From Halorubrum sp. 2020YC2 (GTDB lineage: Archaea > Halobacteriota > Halobacteria > Halobacteriales > Haloferacaceae), in the NCBI RefSeq assembly GCF_018623055.1, contig NZ_CP076019.1, positions 2,108,001 through 2,172,000 of the forward strand: a stretch of DNA of 64,000 nt, written 5' to 3'. Position numbers and translations under genes: made by a program. The notes beneath the pieces were generated by a model, which saw only the letters and a program-made list of their open reading frames with translations, had not been told where the DNA came from and did no database searches. Below, piece by piece: positions 1 through 8,236 of this stretch. The first letter of the stretch is position 1. The number at the start of each line of letters is the position of its first letter.

Positions 1-1755
1 CTCGCCGTCGTTCCACGAGATGAGCGTGTGTTTCAGCCAGTTCTCGTCTTTCCGCTCCTGATGCTCCTTCCGCCAGTGAGCGCCCCGGAACTCCTCGCGG
101 GCGAGCGCACCCATCGTCAGCGCCTCCGCGAGGTCGAGGATGTTTCGCGTCTCGATGGTGTGGATGAGGTCGGTGTTGAACGTCCGCGACGGGTCCGACA
201 CCGCGACGTCCTTGTACGCCTCGCGGGCCTCGCGGAGGTCCGCCAGCGTCTCCTCTAACCGCCCCTCCTCGCGGAACACGTTGACGTTGGCCGTCATCGT
301 CTCTTGGACCGCCGAGCGGATCTCCGCGTGGTTGCGGCCGTCCCGGGAGAGCAGTTCGTCGACGCGCTCCTGCGCCCGGTCGACCGCGCCCCCAACGACG
401 CTCTCGGCGTCGGTCGCCACGGCGCCGCCGTCGGCCGCGGCCGGGTCCGAGCCGCCAGCCTCACCGACCTCGATCCCGAACTCGTAGTCGGCGGGCTGCC
501 AGTCGCCGGACCGGCCGGTCTCGATCTCGGCCTCGCCCATCTCCTCGCCGGCCGCGTGGCGACCGGCGCGCTTGCCGAAGACGATGAGTTCGGGCAGCGC
601 GTTGCCGCCGAGGCGGTTCGCGCCGTGGACGGACGCGCAGGCGCACTCGCCGGCCGCGTACAGCCCGTCGATGGCGGTCTCGCCGTGCTCGTTCGTCTCG
701 ATGCCGCCCATCGCGTAGTGCTGGCCGGGCTTGACCGGCATCGGCTCCGTGAGCCCGTCGGCGCCCTCGAAGTCCTCCGCGAGGTGGAGAATGTTCTCCA
801 AGCGGTCGAGGATGCGCTCCTCCCCGAGGTGGCGCATGTCGAGGTGGACGTACTCGTCCTCGATGCCGCGGCCCTCGTTGACTTCCGTCAGCTCGGCGCG
901 GGAGACGACGTCGCGGGAGGCGAGCTCGCCGTCGTTGTTCGCGTAGCCGTGCTCGAACATGAACCGCTCGCCGTCCTCGTTGTAGAGGATACCCCCCTCG
1001 CCGCGGACGCCCTCGGAGATGAGGACCCCGGTCGACGGCAGCGTCGTCGGGTGGAACTGGATGAACTCCATGTCCTCCATCGGGACGCCGGCGCGGTACG
1101 CCATCGCGACCCCGTCGCCGGTGTTCGCCACCGCGTTCGTGGTGTGGTCGAACACCTGTCCCATCCCGCCCGTCGCGAGGATGACGCCGTTCTCGGCGCG
1201 GAAGCCGCTGATCTCTCCGCTCTGGATGTCGTACGCGACCACGCCGTGACACGTCCGCTCGGCGGGGTCCTCCTCGTCGGTGACGGCCAGGTCCATCACG
1301 TGCCACTCGTCGTACACCGTGATTCCCCGTTTGACCACCTGCTCGTACATCGTGTGGAGCATCTGGTGGCCGGTCTCGGCGCCCGCATACGTCGTTCGCG
1401 GGAAGGATAGGCCGCCGAACGGCCGCTGGGAGACGCGGCCGTCGTCCTCGCGGGAGAACGGCATCCCCCAGTGTTCGAGGCGAATGACCTCCTCGGGGCT
1501 CTCCTGACAGAGCGCCTCGACCGCCGGCGCGTCGCCGAGGTAGTCGGACCCCTTCATCGTGTCGTACGCGTGGTCCTGCCAGGAGTCGGCGTCGCGCAGC
1601 GCCGCGTTGATCCCGCCCTCTGCCGCGCCCGTGTGCGACCGGACGGGATGGAGCTTCGACACCATCGCCACGTCCGCGCCCGCTTCCTGTGCCGCGATCG
1701 CCGCCCGGAGTCCAGCCCCGCCGGCCCCGACGACGACGACGTCGTGTTCGTACAT
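1..1755 (-). CDS. sdhA: Succinate dehydrogenase/fumarate reductase flavoprotein subunit, 3' end beyond window
   Basis: Catalytic FAD subunit of complex II, which oxidises succinate to fumarate on the cytoplasmic face of the membrane. The start (ATG, 1753-1755) opens with a Rossmann dinucleotide motif (VVVGAGGAGLRAA). The Ser-His-Thr-Gly FAD-attachment segment (VRSHTGAAEGG), the substrate/FAD motif HPTTLPSTG and the C-terminal GECACASVHGANRLGGNAL block are all present. 585 codons are open to base 1 with no stop, so only the C-terminal tail is missing. It lies 53 bp downstream of sdhB and is the last visible gene of the sdhCDBA operon. The identification is secure. Confidence 0.97.
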   Translation of the reverse strand, partial: MYEHDVVVVGAGGAGLRAAIAAQEAGADVAMVSKLHPVRSHTGAAEGGINAALRDADSWQDHAYDTMKGSDYLGDAPAVEALCQESPEEVIRLEHWGMPFSREDDGRVSQRPFGGLSFPRTTYAGAETGHQMLHTMYEQVVKRGITVYDEWHVMDLAVTDEEDPAERTCHGVVAYDIQSGEISGFRAENGVILATGGMGQVFDHTTNAVANTGDGVAMAYRAGVPMEDMEFIQFHPTTLPSTGVLISEGVRGEGGILYNEDGERFMFEHGYANNDGELASRDVVSRAELTEVNEGRGIEDEYVHLDMRHLGEERILDRLENILHLAEDFEGADGLTEPMPVKPGQHYAMGGIETNEHGETAIDGLYAAGECACASVHGANRLGGNALPELIVFGKRAGRHAAGEEMGEAEIETGRSGDWQPADYEFGIEVGEAGGSDPAAADGGAVATDAESVVGGAVDRAQERVDELLSRDGRNHAEIRSAVQETMTANVNVFREEGRLEETLADLREAREAYKDVAVSDPSRTFNTDLIHTIETRNILDLAEALTMGALAREEFRGAHWRKEHQERKDENWLKHTLISWNDGE

Positions 1756-1808
1756 TGTTGGTATGTAATTTCGTAGGTTCCGGAGTCCCTTGATACTGTC
1801 TGTCGGGA

Positions 1809-2699
1809 TTACCAGAATTTCAGGTTGTTTTTGACCGCTTCCCGCTTCAGCTCCTGGATGTGCTCGGTGAGGGGGATGTCCTTCGGGCACACCTCCGTAC
1901 AGGAGAACTGCGTCTGGCACCGCCAGACGCCGTGCTCCTGCTCGATGATCTCCAGCCGCTTCTGTTTGATCTCCTCGCCCTCGCGCTCGTCCATCGCGAA
2001 CCGGTACGCCTTGTTGATCGCGGCCGGGCCGAGGTACTCGTTGTCGCCCGCGGCGATGTTACACGAGGACATACACGCGCCACACCAGATACAGCGCGTG
2101 GACATCTTGATCTTCTCGCGGTTCTCCCGGTCCTGTCGCTGCTCTTCGAGCTCCCCGTCCGGGTACTCGTTCGTCTGGAAGTACGGCTCGACGGCCTCCA
2201 TCTGCTCGTAGAAGTGCTCCATGTCGACGACGAGGTCCTTCGTCACCTCGGCGTGGGGGAGCGGCTCGACGCGGACCGGCTGTTCGAGGTCCGAAATCTG
2301 GGTCTTACACGCCAGCTTCTGACCGCCGTTGACGAACATCGCGTCGGAGCCGCACACCGCCTGCCGGCAGGAGTGGCGGAACGTGAGCGAGGAGTCGTAC
2401 GTGTCGCGCGCGTACATTAGCGCGTCGAGGACAGTCATCCCCTTCGTGAACGGGACGTGGAACGTGTCGAACCGCGGCTCCTGTTTCCCCTCGACCTGCG
2501 GGTCGTAGCGGAACACCTTCAGCTCGACCGTGCTGTCGTCGGCGGCCGCCTTCTCGGCCTCCTCCTCCTGCCGCTGCTCGCGACGTTCCGCCGCGCGGCG
2601 GCGCTTCTCGGCGCGGCGCTCGTCGCCCTTCGAGGCCGGCTCCGTCTCGGCGTCGGTCTCGGTCGATTCCTCGGTCTGCTTCGGAATTTGCGTGCTCAT
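1809..2699 (-). CDS. sdhB: Succinate dehydrogenase iron-sulfur subunit
   Basis: Electron-transfer subunit of complex II, 296 aa. Residues 1-55 are a highly charged Glu/Arg/Lys extension absent from most bacterial SdhB. The ferredoxin-like domain follows, with [2Fe-2S] ligands C111, C116, D119 and C131. The C-terminal domain carries CxxCxxC at 203-209 plus C271 for [4Fe-4S], and C213, C261 and C267 for [3Fe-4S]. All cluster ligands are present. It starts 7 bp after the sdhD stop. The N-terminal extension may have a lineage-specific role, but that is inference. Confidence 0.97.
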   Translation of the reverse strand: MSTQIPKQTEESTETDAETEPASKGDERRAEKRRRAAERREQRQEEEAEKAAADDSTVELKVFRYDPQVEGKQEPRFDTFHVPFTKGMTVLDALMYARDTYDSSLTFRHSCRQAVCGSDAMFVNGGQKLACKTQISDLEQPVRVEPLPHAEVTKDLVVDMEHFYEQMEAVEPYFQTNEYPDGELEEQRQDRENREKIKMSTRCIWCGACMSSCNIAAGDNEYLGPAAINKAYRFAMDEREGEEIKQKRLEIIEQEHGVWRCQTQFSCTEVCPKDIPLTEHIQELKREAVKNNLKFW

Positions 2700-2706
2700 T
2701 GTCGGT

Positions 2707-3078
2707 TCAGTAGAGTCCGATGCCCGCCCACGCGTTCGCGGTGCGGATTCCCTGCGCGATCAGCACGACGCTCGCGGCGACGAGCGTCCACTTGATAACG
2801 GTGCGTTTCGTGCCGGTGAGCCCCTGGTTCAACAGGGCGTTGTAGACGCCGTTGACCCCGTGGAACGTCGCGGTCACGAGGAAGAGGATCATCAGCGAGT
2901 AGTAGCTCAGCGACTCCATGCGGCCGGCGCTCATCGCGAACGTCACCTCGTCGGCGTGGTGGACGAAGTGAAGCAGGAAGAAGTGGAACGCCAACACGAC
3001 CAAGAGGAAGACCGCCGTGACCCGCTGGAGGAACCACATGCGGCCGCCCGACTGGAACGAGGAGTAGCGCTCTGCCAT
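2707..3078 (-). CDS. sdhD: Succinate dehydrogenase membrane anchor subunit D
   Basis: A 123-aa hydrophobic protein with three predicted transmembrane helices (about residues 18-40, 58-77 and 93-112) that anchors SdhAB and helps form the quinone/haem pocket. The helix-1 stretch FHFFLLHFVHH and the FHGVNG segment of helix 2 provide candidate haem-ligand histidines. It starts at ATG 3078, one base after the sdhC stop, so the genes are translationally linked. The assignment rests on position between sdhC and sdhB plus topology, because the sequence family diverges quickly. C/D naming varies between genomes. Confidence 0.92.
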   Translation of the reverse strand: MAERYSSFQSGGRMWFLQRVTAVFLLVVLAFHFFLLHFVHHADEVTFAMSAGRMESLSYYSLMILFLVTATFHGVNGVYNALLNQGLTGTKRTVIKWTLVAASVVLIAQGIRTANAWAGIGLY

Positions 3079-3079
3079 C

Positions 3080-3505
3080 TCAGAACGCCCCCGCGATGAA
3101 CGTCGGCACGGACGCGACGGTGATCGCTCCGGTCAGGATCAGCGACGCGTAGAAGCTCTTGTCCTGTGCGTCCAGCCCGACGCCGAGGTCGACGAGGAGG
3201 AGCCGGGTCCCGTTGAGCATGTGGAAGACGGCGACGGCCAGCAGGCCGACCTCGAGGATGCGCACGAGCAGCAGTCCCTCCAGAGAGACGATGGTCTGCG
3301 TGTACACGTCGTTCCCCGCGGCGATCGCCGCTTCGCTCGCGCCGGCCGCCGGTATCCCCGTGCTCAACACGGCGATGTGCGTGAACAGGTACCCGATGAG
3401 CACCCATCCCGTGAACTTGTGGAAGATCCACGCCCACATCCCCGCCTCGAACTCCCGCCAGCGGCCGAAGTCCTCGATGAGGCCTCGATTGTACGACTGA
3501 CTCAT
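3080..3505 (-). CDS. sdhC: Succinate dehydrogenase cytochrome b556 subunit C
   Basis: The first gene of the operon, 141 aa with three membrane helices (about 37-58, 80-101 and 119-139). The pattern [17 protein letters not shown] in helix 1 and [10 protein letters not shown] in helix 2 is typical of SdhC cytochrome b. The histidines are candidate haem ligands. The start (ATG 3503-3505) lies about 28 nt below a TATA-like box, consistent with a leaderless mRNA. Together with SdhD it forms the membrane domain that passes electrons to menaquinone. Confidence 0.94.
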   Translation of the reverse strand: MSQSYNRGLIEDFGRWREFEAGMWAWIFHKFTGWVLIGYLFTHIAVLSTGIPAAGASEAAIAAGNDVYTQTIVSLEGLLLVRILEVGLLAVAVFHMLNGTRLLLVDLGVGLDAQDKSFYASLILTGAITVASVPTFIAGAF

Positions 3506-3526
3506 ACCTAACGGTTCTGAACCCCG

Positions 3527-3538
3527 TTCGTATAGTAG
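3527..3538 (-). promoter_or_regulatory. TATA box of the sdhCDBA operon
   Basis: On the minus strand the sequence reads ACTATACGAA, about 28 nt upstream of the sdhC start codon. That places the expected transcription start at or within a base or two of the ATG, the usual haloarchaeal leaderless arrangement. No Shine-Dalgarno is seen. Confidence 0.6.
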
Positions 3539-3656
3539 TTTCTAACACGGAGTTGCTCGCTCCCGCGTCCCGAAACTCGGCCGCGTCTCGCGGGCGGGGC
3601 GAGCACCTCCGATCAGATCCGTGCGAGGCCGTTCCACGCCCCGGGTCGTCGCGGAA

Positions 3657-3668
3657 GCCTTTTATGTG
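3657..3668 (+). promoter_or_regulatory. TATA box of the cold-shock gene
   Basis: CCTTTTATG lies about 27-30 nt ahead of the ATG at 3692, so the transcript is probably leaderless. Confidence 0.6.
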
Positions 3669-3691
3669 CCAGTCCCGCTTGTCCGGTCGCA

Positions 3692-3886
3692 ATGGCGAAA
3701 GGCGAAGTCGATTTCTTCAACGACACTGGCGGCTACGGATTCATCGAGACTGACGACGCGGACGAGGACGTGTTCTTCCACATGGAGGACGTCGGCGGCC
3801 CGGACCTCGAAGAGGGTCAGGAAGTCGAGTTCGACATCGAGGAGGCGGACAAGGGTCCGCGCGCCACGAACGTCACCCGTCTGTAA
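3692..3886 (+). CDS. cspA: Cold-shock domain protein (CspA family)
   Basis: A 64-aa single cold-shock (OB-fold) domain that binds single-stranded RNA/DNA. RNP-1 appears as GGYGFIET (residues 13-20) and RNP-2 as DVFFHMED (26-33), with a Phe pair in place of the usual FVH pattern. As in other haloarchaeal homologues, basic residues are reduced and the protein is acidic. It is monocistronic, with its own TATA box and a short T-stretch (3912-3917) downstream that may end transcription. Likely role: RNA chaperone. Confidence 0.96.
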   Translation: MAKGEVDFFNDTGGYGFIETDDADEDVFFHMEDVGGPDLEEGQEVEFDIEEADKGPRATNVTRL

Positions 3887-4039
3887 GTCGACGACGACAC
3901 CGAGGCGAATCGGCTTTTCGAACGCTTTCACTCCCCGAGCGGCCGCGCCGGACGGCGTTCCGTCCCCGGCCGACGGGACCGCGCGGGCGGCGAGCGGTTT
4001 CGCCGGCGGCGGTCCCGACCGATAGGGATTTACCGTTCG

Positions 4040-4059
4040 TTGACTGACCAGTCAGTCAA
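4040..4059 (+). promoter_or_regulatory. Palindromic operator overlapping the tetR start codon
   Basis: A perfect 9-bp inverted repeat, TTGACTGAC-CA-GTCAGTCAA, whose last base is the A of the TetR start codon. A TATA-like GATTTACC lies at 4027-4034, so the palindrome covers the expected transcription start of a leaderless mRNA. This is the standard geometry for TetR-family autorepression. The palindrome is seen directly; the binding protein is inferred from the adjacent gene. Confidence 0.75.
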
Positions 4060-4814
4060 TGAGCGACTCGCCGAGCGCGGCGGAAGAGATCATGGACGGG
4101 GTGTACAGCGCCCTCCGCGCTCACGGCTACGCCGACCTGACGATGCAGGACATCGCGGACGAGTGTTCGAAGAGCAAGTCGCTGCTCCACTACCACTACG
4201 ACACGAAGGAGGACCTGCTCGTCGCCTTCTTGGAGTACATCGTCTCCGACTCCGAGGAGCGGATCGCGGCCCGCGCGGACGACCCGCCCGTCGAACGGCT
4301 GGTCCAGTTCATCGGCTGGTTCGTCTTCGCCCCCGACGAGACCGACCGCGAGGCGTTCCACATCGCCCTGCTGGAGCTGCGGACGCAGGGACCGTTCAAC
4401 GAGCGGATCCGCGAGCAGCTGGCGCGCAGCGACCGCCTGCTCCGGGGCACCGTCGCGGACATCCTCGCGGACGGCATCGACGCCGGCGTCTTCCGCGACG
4501 TCGACGTCAAGGAGACGGCGGCGATGATCGTGGCGACCCTCGACGGCGCGCGGACCCGACAGATCACCCTCGCCGGCTCCGTGCGCGACGACGAGGCCGA
4601 CGGCTACACGCGCACCGTGGCGGAGGCGACGCTCCGGCGGATCGTCGAACCGCTGCTCGTCGACGGGGTCGAACTGCCGCCGCTCGACGCGGCGATCGAG
4701 GCGCTCCGGCGGGGGCCTGACGACGACGAGGCCGCCGAGGCGAGCGACGGCTCGGAGACCCACGGGAGTGCCGACGGCTCGGCGGCCGACGCGCCCGCGG
4801 ACGACTCCGAATGA
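4059..4814 (+). CDS. TetR/AcrR-family transcriptional regulator
   Basis: A 251-aa repressor. Residues 8-56 form the TetR helix-turn-helix: YADLTMQDIADE, then a recognition helix with KSKSLLHYHYDTKEDLL, the family signature. The remainder is the helical ligand-binding/dimer domain, and the last 30 residues are a disordered acidic tail. Its stop overlaps the start of the MFS transporter by 4 bp (ATGA), so the two are co-transcribed. With the palindrome at its start it probably represses itself and the exporter, released by a transported compound that is not predictable here. Confidence 0.93.
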   Translation: MSDSPSAAEEIMDGVYSALRAHGYADLTMQDIADECSKSKSLLHYHYDTKEDLLVAFLEYIVSDSEERIAARADDPPVERLVQFIGWFVFAPDETDREAFHIALLELRTQGPFNERIREQLARSDRLLRGTVADILADGIDAGVFRDVDVKETAAMIVATLDGARTRQITLAGSVRDDEADGYTRTVAEATLRRIVEPLLVDGVELPPLDAAIEALRRGPDDDEAAEASDGSETHGSADGSAADAPADDSE

Positions 4815-6187
4815 GCCGCCTCGGGTTCGAGCGGCCGCCGCCGGTGCTGCTCGCGGTGATCGCGAGCACTTTCTTCGTCGGCTTCGGCGGCGGCGTCGTC
4901 TTTCCCATCCTCCCGAACCTCGGCGCAGTCCTCGGCATCTCGGCGTTCATGGTCGGCGTGATCCTCTCCGCGAACCGGTGGGTGCGACTCGTCGCGAACG
5001 CGCCCGCCGGCGCGCTCGTCGACCGGTACGGGACGCGTACGCCGTTCGTCGTCGGCCTGTTCGTCGAAGGGGTCGCCACGCTCGGCTACGTCGTCGCGCT
5101 CGCGATGCCGCCCGCCGAGTCGCTCCGCCCGCTCGCGGCGTCGCTGCCGACGCTCGCGGCCGGCCCGCTGGTCGTCGGCGCGGAGGAATGGTTCGCCCCC
5201 ATCGGGGTCGCCGTCGCGCCCGAGACGTGGTTCCTGCTCGCGCGGGTCCTCTGGGGGCTCGGCTCCGCAGCGGTGTTCGCGACCGCCTACACCATCGCCG
5301 CCGACCTCTCGGACGGCGGGTCGCGCGGGACGAACATGGGGATCGTCCGCGGCGGGATCACGATGGGGTTCCCGGCCGGCCTCGTGCTCGGTGGGGTCGT
5401 CTCCGCGGTGGCGGGCAACGTCGCCGCGTTCGTCGTCGCGGCCGCGTTCGCGCTCACGGCCAGCGTCGTCGCCCACCGCTACGTCCCGGAGACGCACGTC
5501 ACGGGCGACCGCTCCGGGGACTCGATCAGGCCGTGGGAGGTCGACACCGCGGTCCCGGCCCTGACGGTCGGCTTGGTCAACTTCGGGCTGATGTTCGCGT
5601 ACGTCGGCGCGCTGTTCTCCACGCTCGTCTTATTCCTCGGCGCGAACGACATCTCGCTGTTCGGCCTCGCCCCACAGGGGACCTCCGGGCTGTTCATGGC
5701 CGGCACGGTCCTCTCGGCGGCGTTCTTCATGCTCGTCGGGGGACGGGTCTCCGACGCCCGCGACTCCCGGACGCCGATCTTGCTCACGTTCCTCGTCGTC
5801 TCGTTCGTCGGCTTCCTGCTGCTCGCTCGGGCCGGGTCGGTCCTCTCTTTGGGCCTCGCCTGCGTCTTCATCGGCGCCGGACAGGGCGGGACGAGCGGCC
5901 CGATGATGGCGCTGCTCGCGGACCTCACCCCCGACGAGCGGATGGGCCGCGCCTCCGGGACGAACAACGTCTTAGGCGACGTGGGCGGCGGTCTCGGGCC
6001 GATGGTGTCGCTCCCGCTGATCGAGGCGGTCGGGTTCGCTCCCATCTACGCCGCCTGCGCCGTCCTCCCGCTCGCCGCGGGCGCCGTGCTCCTCGTCGGC
6101 GTCCGCCGGGAGACCGGGACCTTCCTCCCCGGACACGCGACGGGCGAGACGGGGCCGAGCGAGCGGTCGACCGCCGCGGATTCGTAG
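4811..6187 (+). CDS. MFS transporter, probable drug/metabolite exporter
   Basis: 458 aa with 12 predicted membrane helices. The cytoplasmic loop motif between helices 2 and 3, GALVDRYGTRTP (about residues 67-78), matches MFS motif A (GxLxDRxGxR), and a second copy, GGRVSDARDSRTP, sits in the C-terminal half. It overlaps the upstream TetR gene (ATGA), which points to regulated efflux. The substrate is unknown. The last 20 residues are hydrophilic. Confidence 0.92.
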   Translation: MSRLGFERPPPVLLAVIASTFFVGFGGGVVFPILPNLGAVLGISAFMVGVILSANRWVRLVANAPAGALVDRYGTRTPFVVGLFVEGVATLGYVVALAMPPAESLRPLAASLPTLAAGPLVVGAEEWFAPIGVAVAPETWFLLARVLWGLGSAAVFATAYTIAADLSDGGSRGTNMGIVRGGITMGFPAGLVLGGVVSAVAGNVAAFVVAAAFALTASVVAHRYVPETHVTGDRSGDSIRPWEVDTAVPALTVGLVNFGLMFAYVGALFSTLVLFLGANDISLFGLAPQGTSGLFMAGTVLSAAFFMLVGGRVSDARDSRTPILLTFLVVSFVGFLLLARAGSVLSLGLACVFIGAGQGGTSGPMMALLADLTPDERMGRASGTNNVLGDVGGGLGPMVSLPLIEAVGFAPIYAACAVLPLAAGAVLLVGVRRETGTFLPGHATGETGPSERSTAADS

Positions 6188-6215
6188 TCAGGCGGCCTTC
6201 GACCCGTGGACACGA

Positions 6216-6514
6216 TTTATAGGTAGATAGGCTGTGGCGCGTGCCTCCGAACGCCCGCAGGGCGTGAGGAGCACGCGCGAGGGACGCGGTGAGCGCTCAG
6301 AGAGCGCGAACCGCGAGGCTGGGGAGGCGTGAGGTGCTGTGCGGAGCGGTACGGGGCGGGACTCAAAGGGGCAGTCGCGAGGACGAAGACGCGCGACGTA
6401 AGGACCGCAGGGAGCGAACGAAGTGAGCGACCGAGGACCACAGCGAGCGCATCGAGTCCTCGCGACTGGGGCTTTGGCGGTGTTCGCCGTCGATCTGCCG
6501 ACGGTCATTTATAA
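6216..6514 (+). repeat. Structured non-coding element A (copy without inserted palindromes)
   Basis: About 300 bp with no credible gene, bounded by TTTATA (6216-6221) and TTTATAA (6508-6514). Visible structure: GCGCGTGC (6237-6244) pairing with GCACGCGC (6271-6278) around an inner ACGCCC-gca-GGGCGT; GCGCTC-aga-GAGCGC at 6293-6307; and a 12-bp long-range pair AGTCGCGAGGAC (6373-6384) with GTCCTCGCGACT (6456-6467). The same blocks in the same order occur in reverse complement at 37161-37790. The rest of 6515-6703 holds nothing recognisable except the L11 promoter. Function unknown; it could be a mobile non-autonomous element or an RNA. Confidence 0.7.
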
Positions 6515-6703
6515 CCGAGCGGCGGGAGGCTCAGTAAGGTTCAACCGACAAACGCGCGATAGCTCACAAAGACGCACGAAACCGCCGCGTCTCGTCGGGC
6601 GAGTCGTTCGTCGCTATACAGTCGATCTGTAAGGTGTGCGAACCGCTGACTCCCCCTACCCGAAAGAACAACCGTTAAAAGTCGGCGTCGGGTTCGTACG
6701 GAC

Positions 6704-7180
6704 ATGGCTGGAACTATCGAAGCGCTCGTCCCCGGCGGGCAGGCCACCCCCGGCCCGCCGCTCGGTCCCGAGCTCGGACCGACGCCGGTGGACGTTCAGG
6801 ACGTCGTCGCGCAGATCAACGACGAGACCGCCGCATTCGACGGCATGGAAGTGCCCGTCACCGTCGACTACGACGACGACGGCTCCTTCAGTATCGAGGT
6901 CGGCGTGCCGCCCACCGCGGAGCTCATCAAAGACGAGGCCGGCTTCGAGACCGGCTCCGGCGAGCCCCAGACTGAGTTCGTCGCTGACATGTCCATCGAG
7001 CAGGTGAAGACCGTCGCGGAGCAGAAGTCGAGCGACCTGCTCGCGTACGACACGAAGGCGGCCGCCAAGGAGGTCGGCGGCACCTGCGCCTCCCTCGGCG
7101 TCACCATCGAGGGCGAGGACGCCCGGACGTTCGACGACCGCGTCGACGCCGGCGAGTACGACGACGTCCTCGACGAGTAA
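6704..7180 (+). CDS. rpl11: Large ribosomal subunit protein uL11
   Basis: A 158-aa ribosomal protein at the GTPase-associated centre. It has the N-terminal PGGQATPGPPLGPELGP proline-rich switch region (residues 9-25) and a C-terminal rRNA-binding domain with KEVGGTCASLGVTIEG. It is acidic for a ribosomal protein, as expected in a salt-in organism. A TATA-like GTTAAAAG lies at 6674-6681. The gene stands alone, with L1-L10-L12 not visible nearby. The extended tail after the RNA-binding domain is typical of archaeal L11. Confidence 0.97.
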   Translation: MAGTIEALVPGGQATPGPPLGPELGPTPVDVQDVVAQINDETAAFDGMEVPVTVDYDDDGSFSIEVGVPPTAELIKDEAGFETGSGEPQTEFVADMSIEQVKTVAEQKSSDLLAYDTKAAAKEVGGTCASLGVTIEGEDARTFDDRVDAGEYDDVLDE

Positions 7181-7200
7181 CGCCGCGGTCCGGCGAGCAC

Positions 7201-7210
7201 GATTTTTTCG
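7201..7210 (+). terminator. T-rich terminator after rpl11
   Basis: A run of six T (7203-7208) lies 20 bp beyond the L11 stop, the usual intrinsic stop signal in haloarchaea. No gene lies between here and 7332. Confidence 0.5.
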
Positions 7211-7331
7211 GTGCGGATTTCGTGACGCGGACGTTCCGCTGCGGTCGTTACGACGGATACGGTCAGTTTTGTATTTAAAATAAGAGACGTATTCGACGAC
7301 GTACGGGCCCGTCACGCGCCGGTTCGCCCGG

Positions 7332-8048
7332 TCACACCGCGGGGCGCTCGACCGGGTCAGACTCGCCCGTGTCGGTCGCGACGGGGCGGACGTCCGTCCA
7401 CGTCCGGCCGATGATGGCGGCCGCGGCCACGAGCGCGTAGAACTGGACGAAGAAGCCCGCGATCGTCCCGAGAATCGGGACGACGGAGAGCACTCCGATC
7501 ACGAGCGCGCCGGCGAGAGCGATCGCGGCCGCGGCGAGCCACCCCGTCGCGTACGCGCGCTTCGAGACGACGCCCCAGAGCGTTCCCACGGCGAAGCCGT
7601 CTCCGACCCGTCCGGAGCCGGCGACCGACGCGACCGCCGCGGGCGTCACGTAGAGGCCGGCGAGCGACGCCGCGAGCGCGACGAGCGTCAGCGCGAGCGC
7701 CACGACGCCGCCCGCCAGTCCGCCGAGGAGGCCGCCGTCGCCCGAGCCGACGAGCGCCGCACCGATGCCGATCACGACGGCTACCGAGAGGATCGCGAGC
7801 GGGAGGAGCGAGTAGACGAACGTGACGACGAACGCCTTCAGGCCATCGGTGAGGAGGTCGCCCCACGCGTCGAAGACGGGCGGCTCGTCGTCGCCGTCGG
7901 CGGTCCGTCGCAGGACGCGGACGACGTACCCGAGCACGGCGAACGCCGGAATCAACAGCGGACTCGCGAGGAGCAGGACGCCGCCGATCAGCGTCGTAAC
8001 GAGGGCGTCGTCGCTCTCGCGAAGGTAGTTGAGAGAGGCTTCTATCAT
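7332..8048 (-). CDS. DUF4013 multi-spanning membrane protein
   Basis: 238 aa. The N-terminus SLNYLRESDDALVTTLIGGVLLL is typical of DUF4013 proteins, followed by five to six hydrophobic helices rich in Gly/Ala. I start at ATG 8048. A GTG at 8060 would add four residues and sits close to the expected transcription start below TTTAATATC (8081-8089), so it is possible. The gene stands alone between L11 and a divergent small gene. Function unknown for the family; membrane location is clear. Confidence 0.85.
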   Translation of the reverse strand: MIEASLNYLRESDDALVTTLIGGVLLLASPLLIPAFAVLGYVVRVLRRTADGDDEPPVFDAWGDLLTDGLKAFVVTFVYSLLPLAILSVAVVIGIGAALVGSGDGGLLGGLAGGVVALALTLVALAASLAGLYVTPAAVASVAGSGRVGDGFAVGTLWGVVSKRAYATGWLAAAAIALAGALVIGVLSVVPILGTIAGFFVQFYALVAAAAIIGRTWTDVRPVATDTGESDPVERPAV

Positions 8049-8111
8049 GGTTTGTCCCACGTCTTAACGCGCCGTGAGATATTAAATTAGTACGGTAAAA
8101 ACGGCCGAGAG

Positions 8112-8190
8112 GGCCGCTCTCGGCCCCGGACGCGAGTGCCGCCTCTCGGCCCCGGACGGGAGCGCTACCTCTCGATCCCGGACGCACCGA
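8112..8190 (+). repeat. Three imperfect 26-bp tandem repeats
   Basis: The core CTCTCGgcCCCGGACG recurs with a 26-bp period (cores near 8117, 8143 and 8169), the third copy diverged. Just upstream, GGCCGAGAG and CTCTCGGCC form a hairpin (about 8103-8125). The repeats lie between the divergent DUF4013 gene and the gene at 8237. Confidence 0.5.
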
Positions 8191-8236
8191 CGAGCGGAGC
8201 CGGTCACTTATAACCGAACCGAGGCGATACGGTGAC

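Noticed and set aside
304-1410. Plus-strand frame over the sdhA gene
   Set aside because: Shadow frame opposite a clear SdhA; high-GC codon use leaves long antisense frames open.
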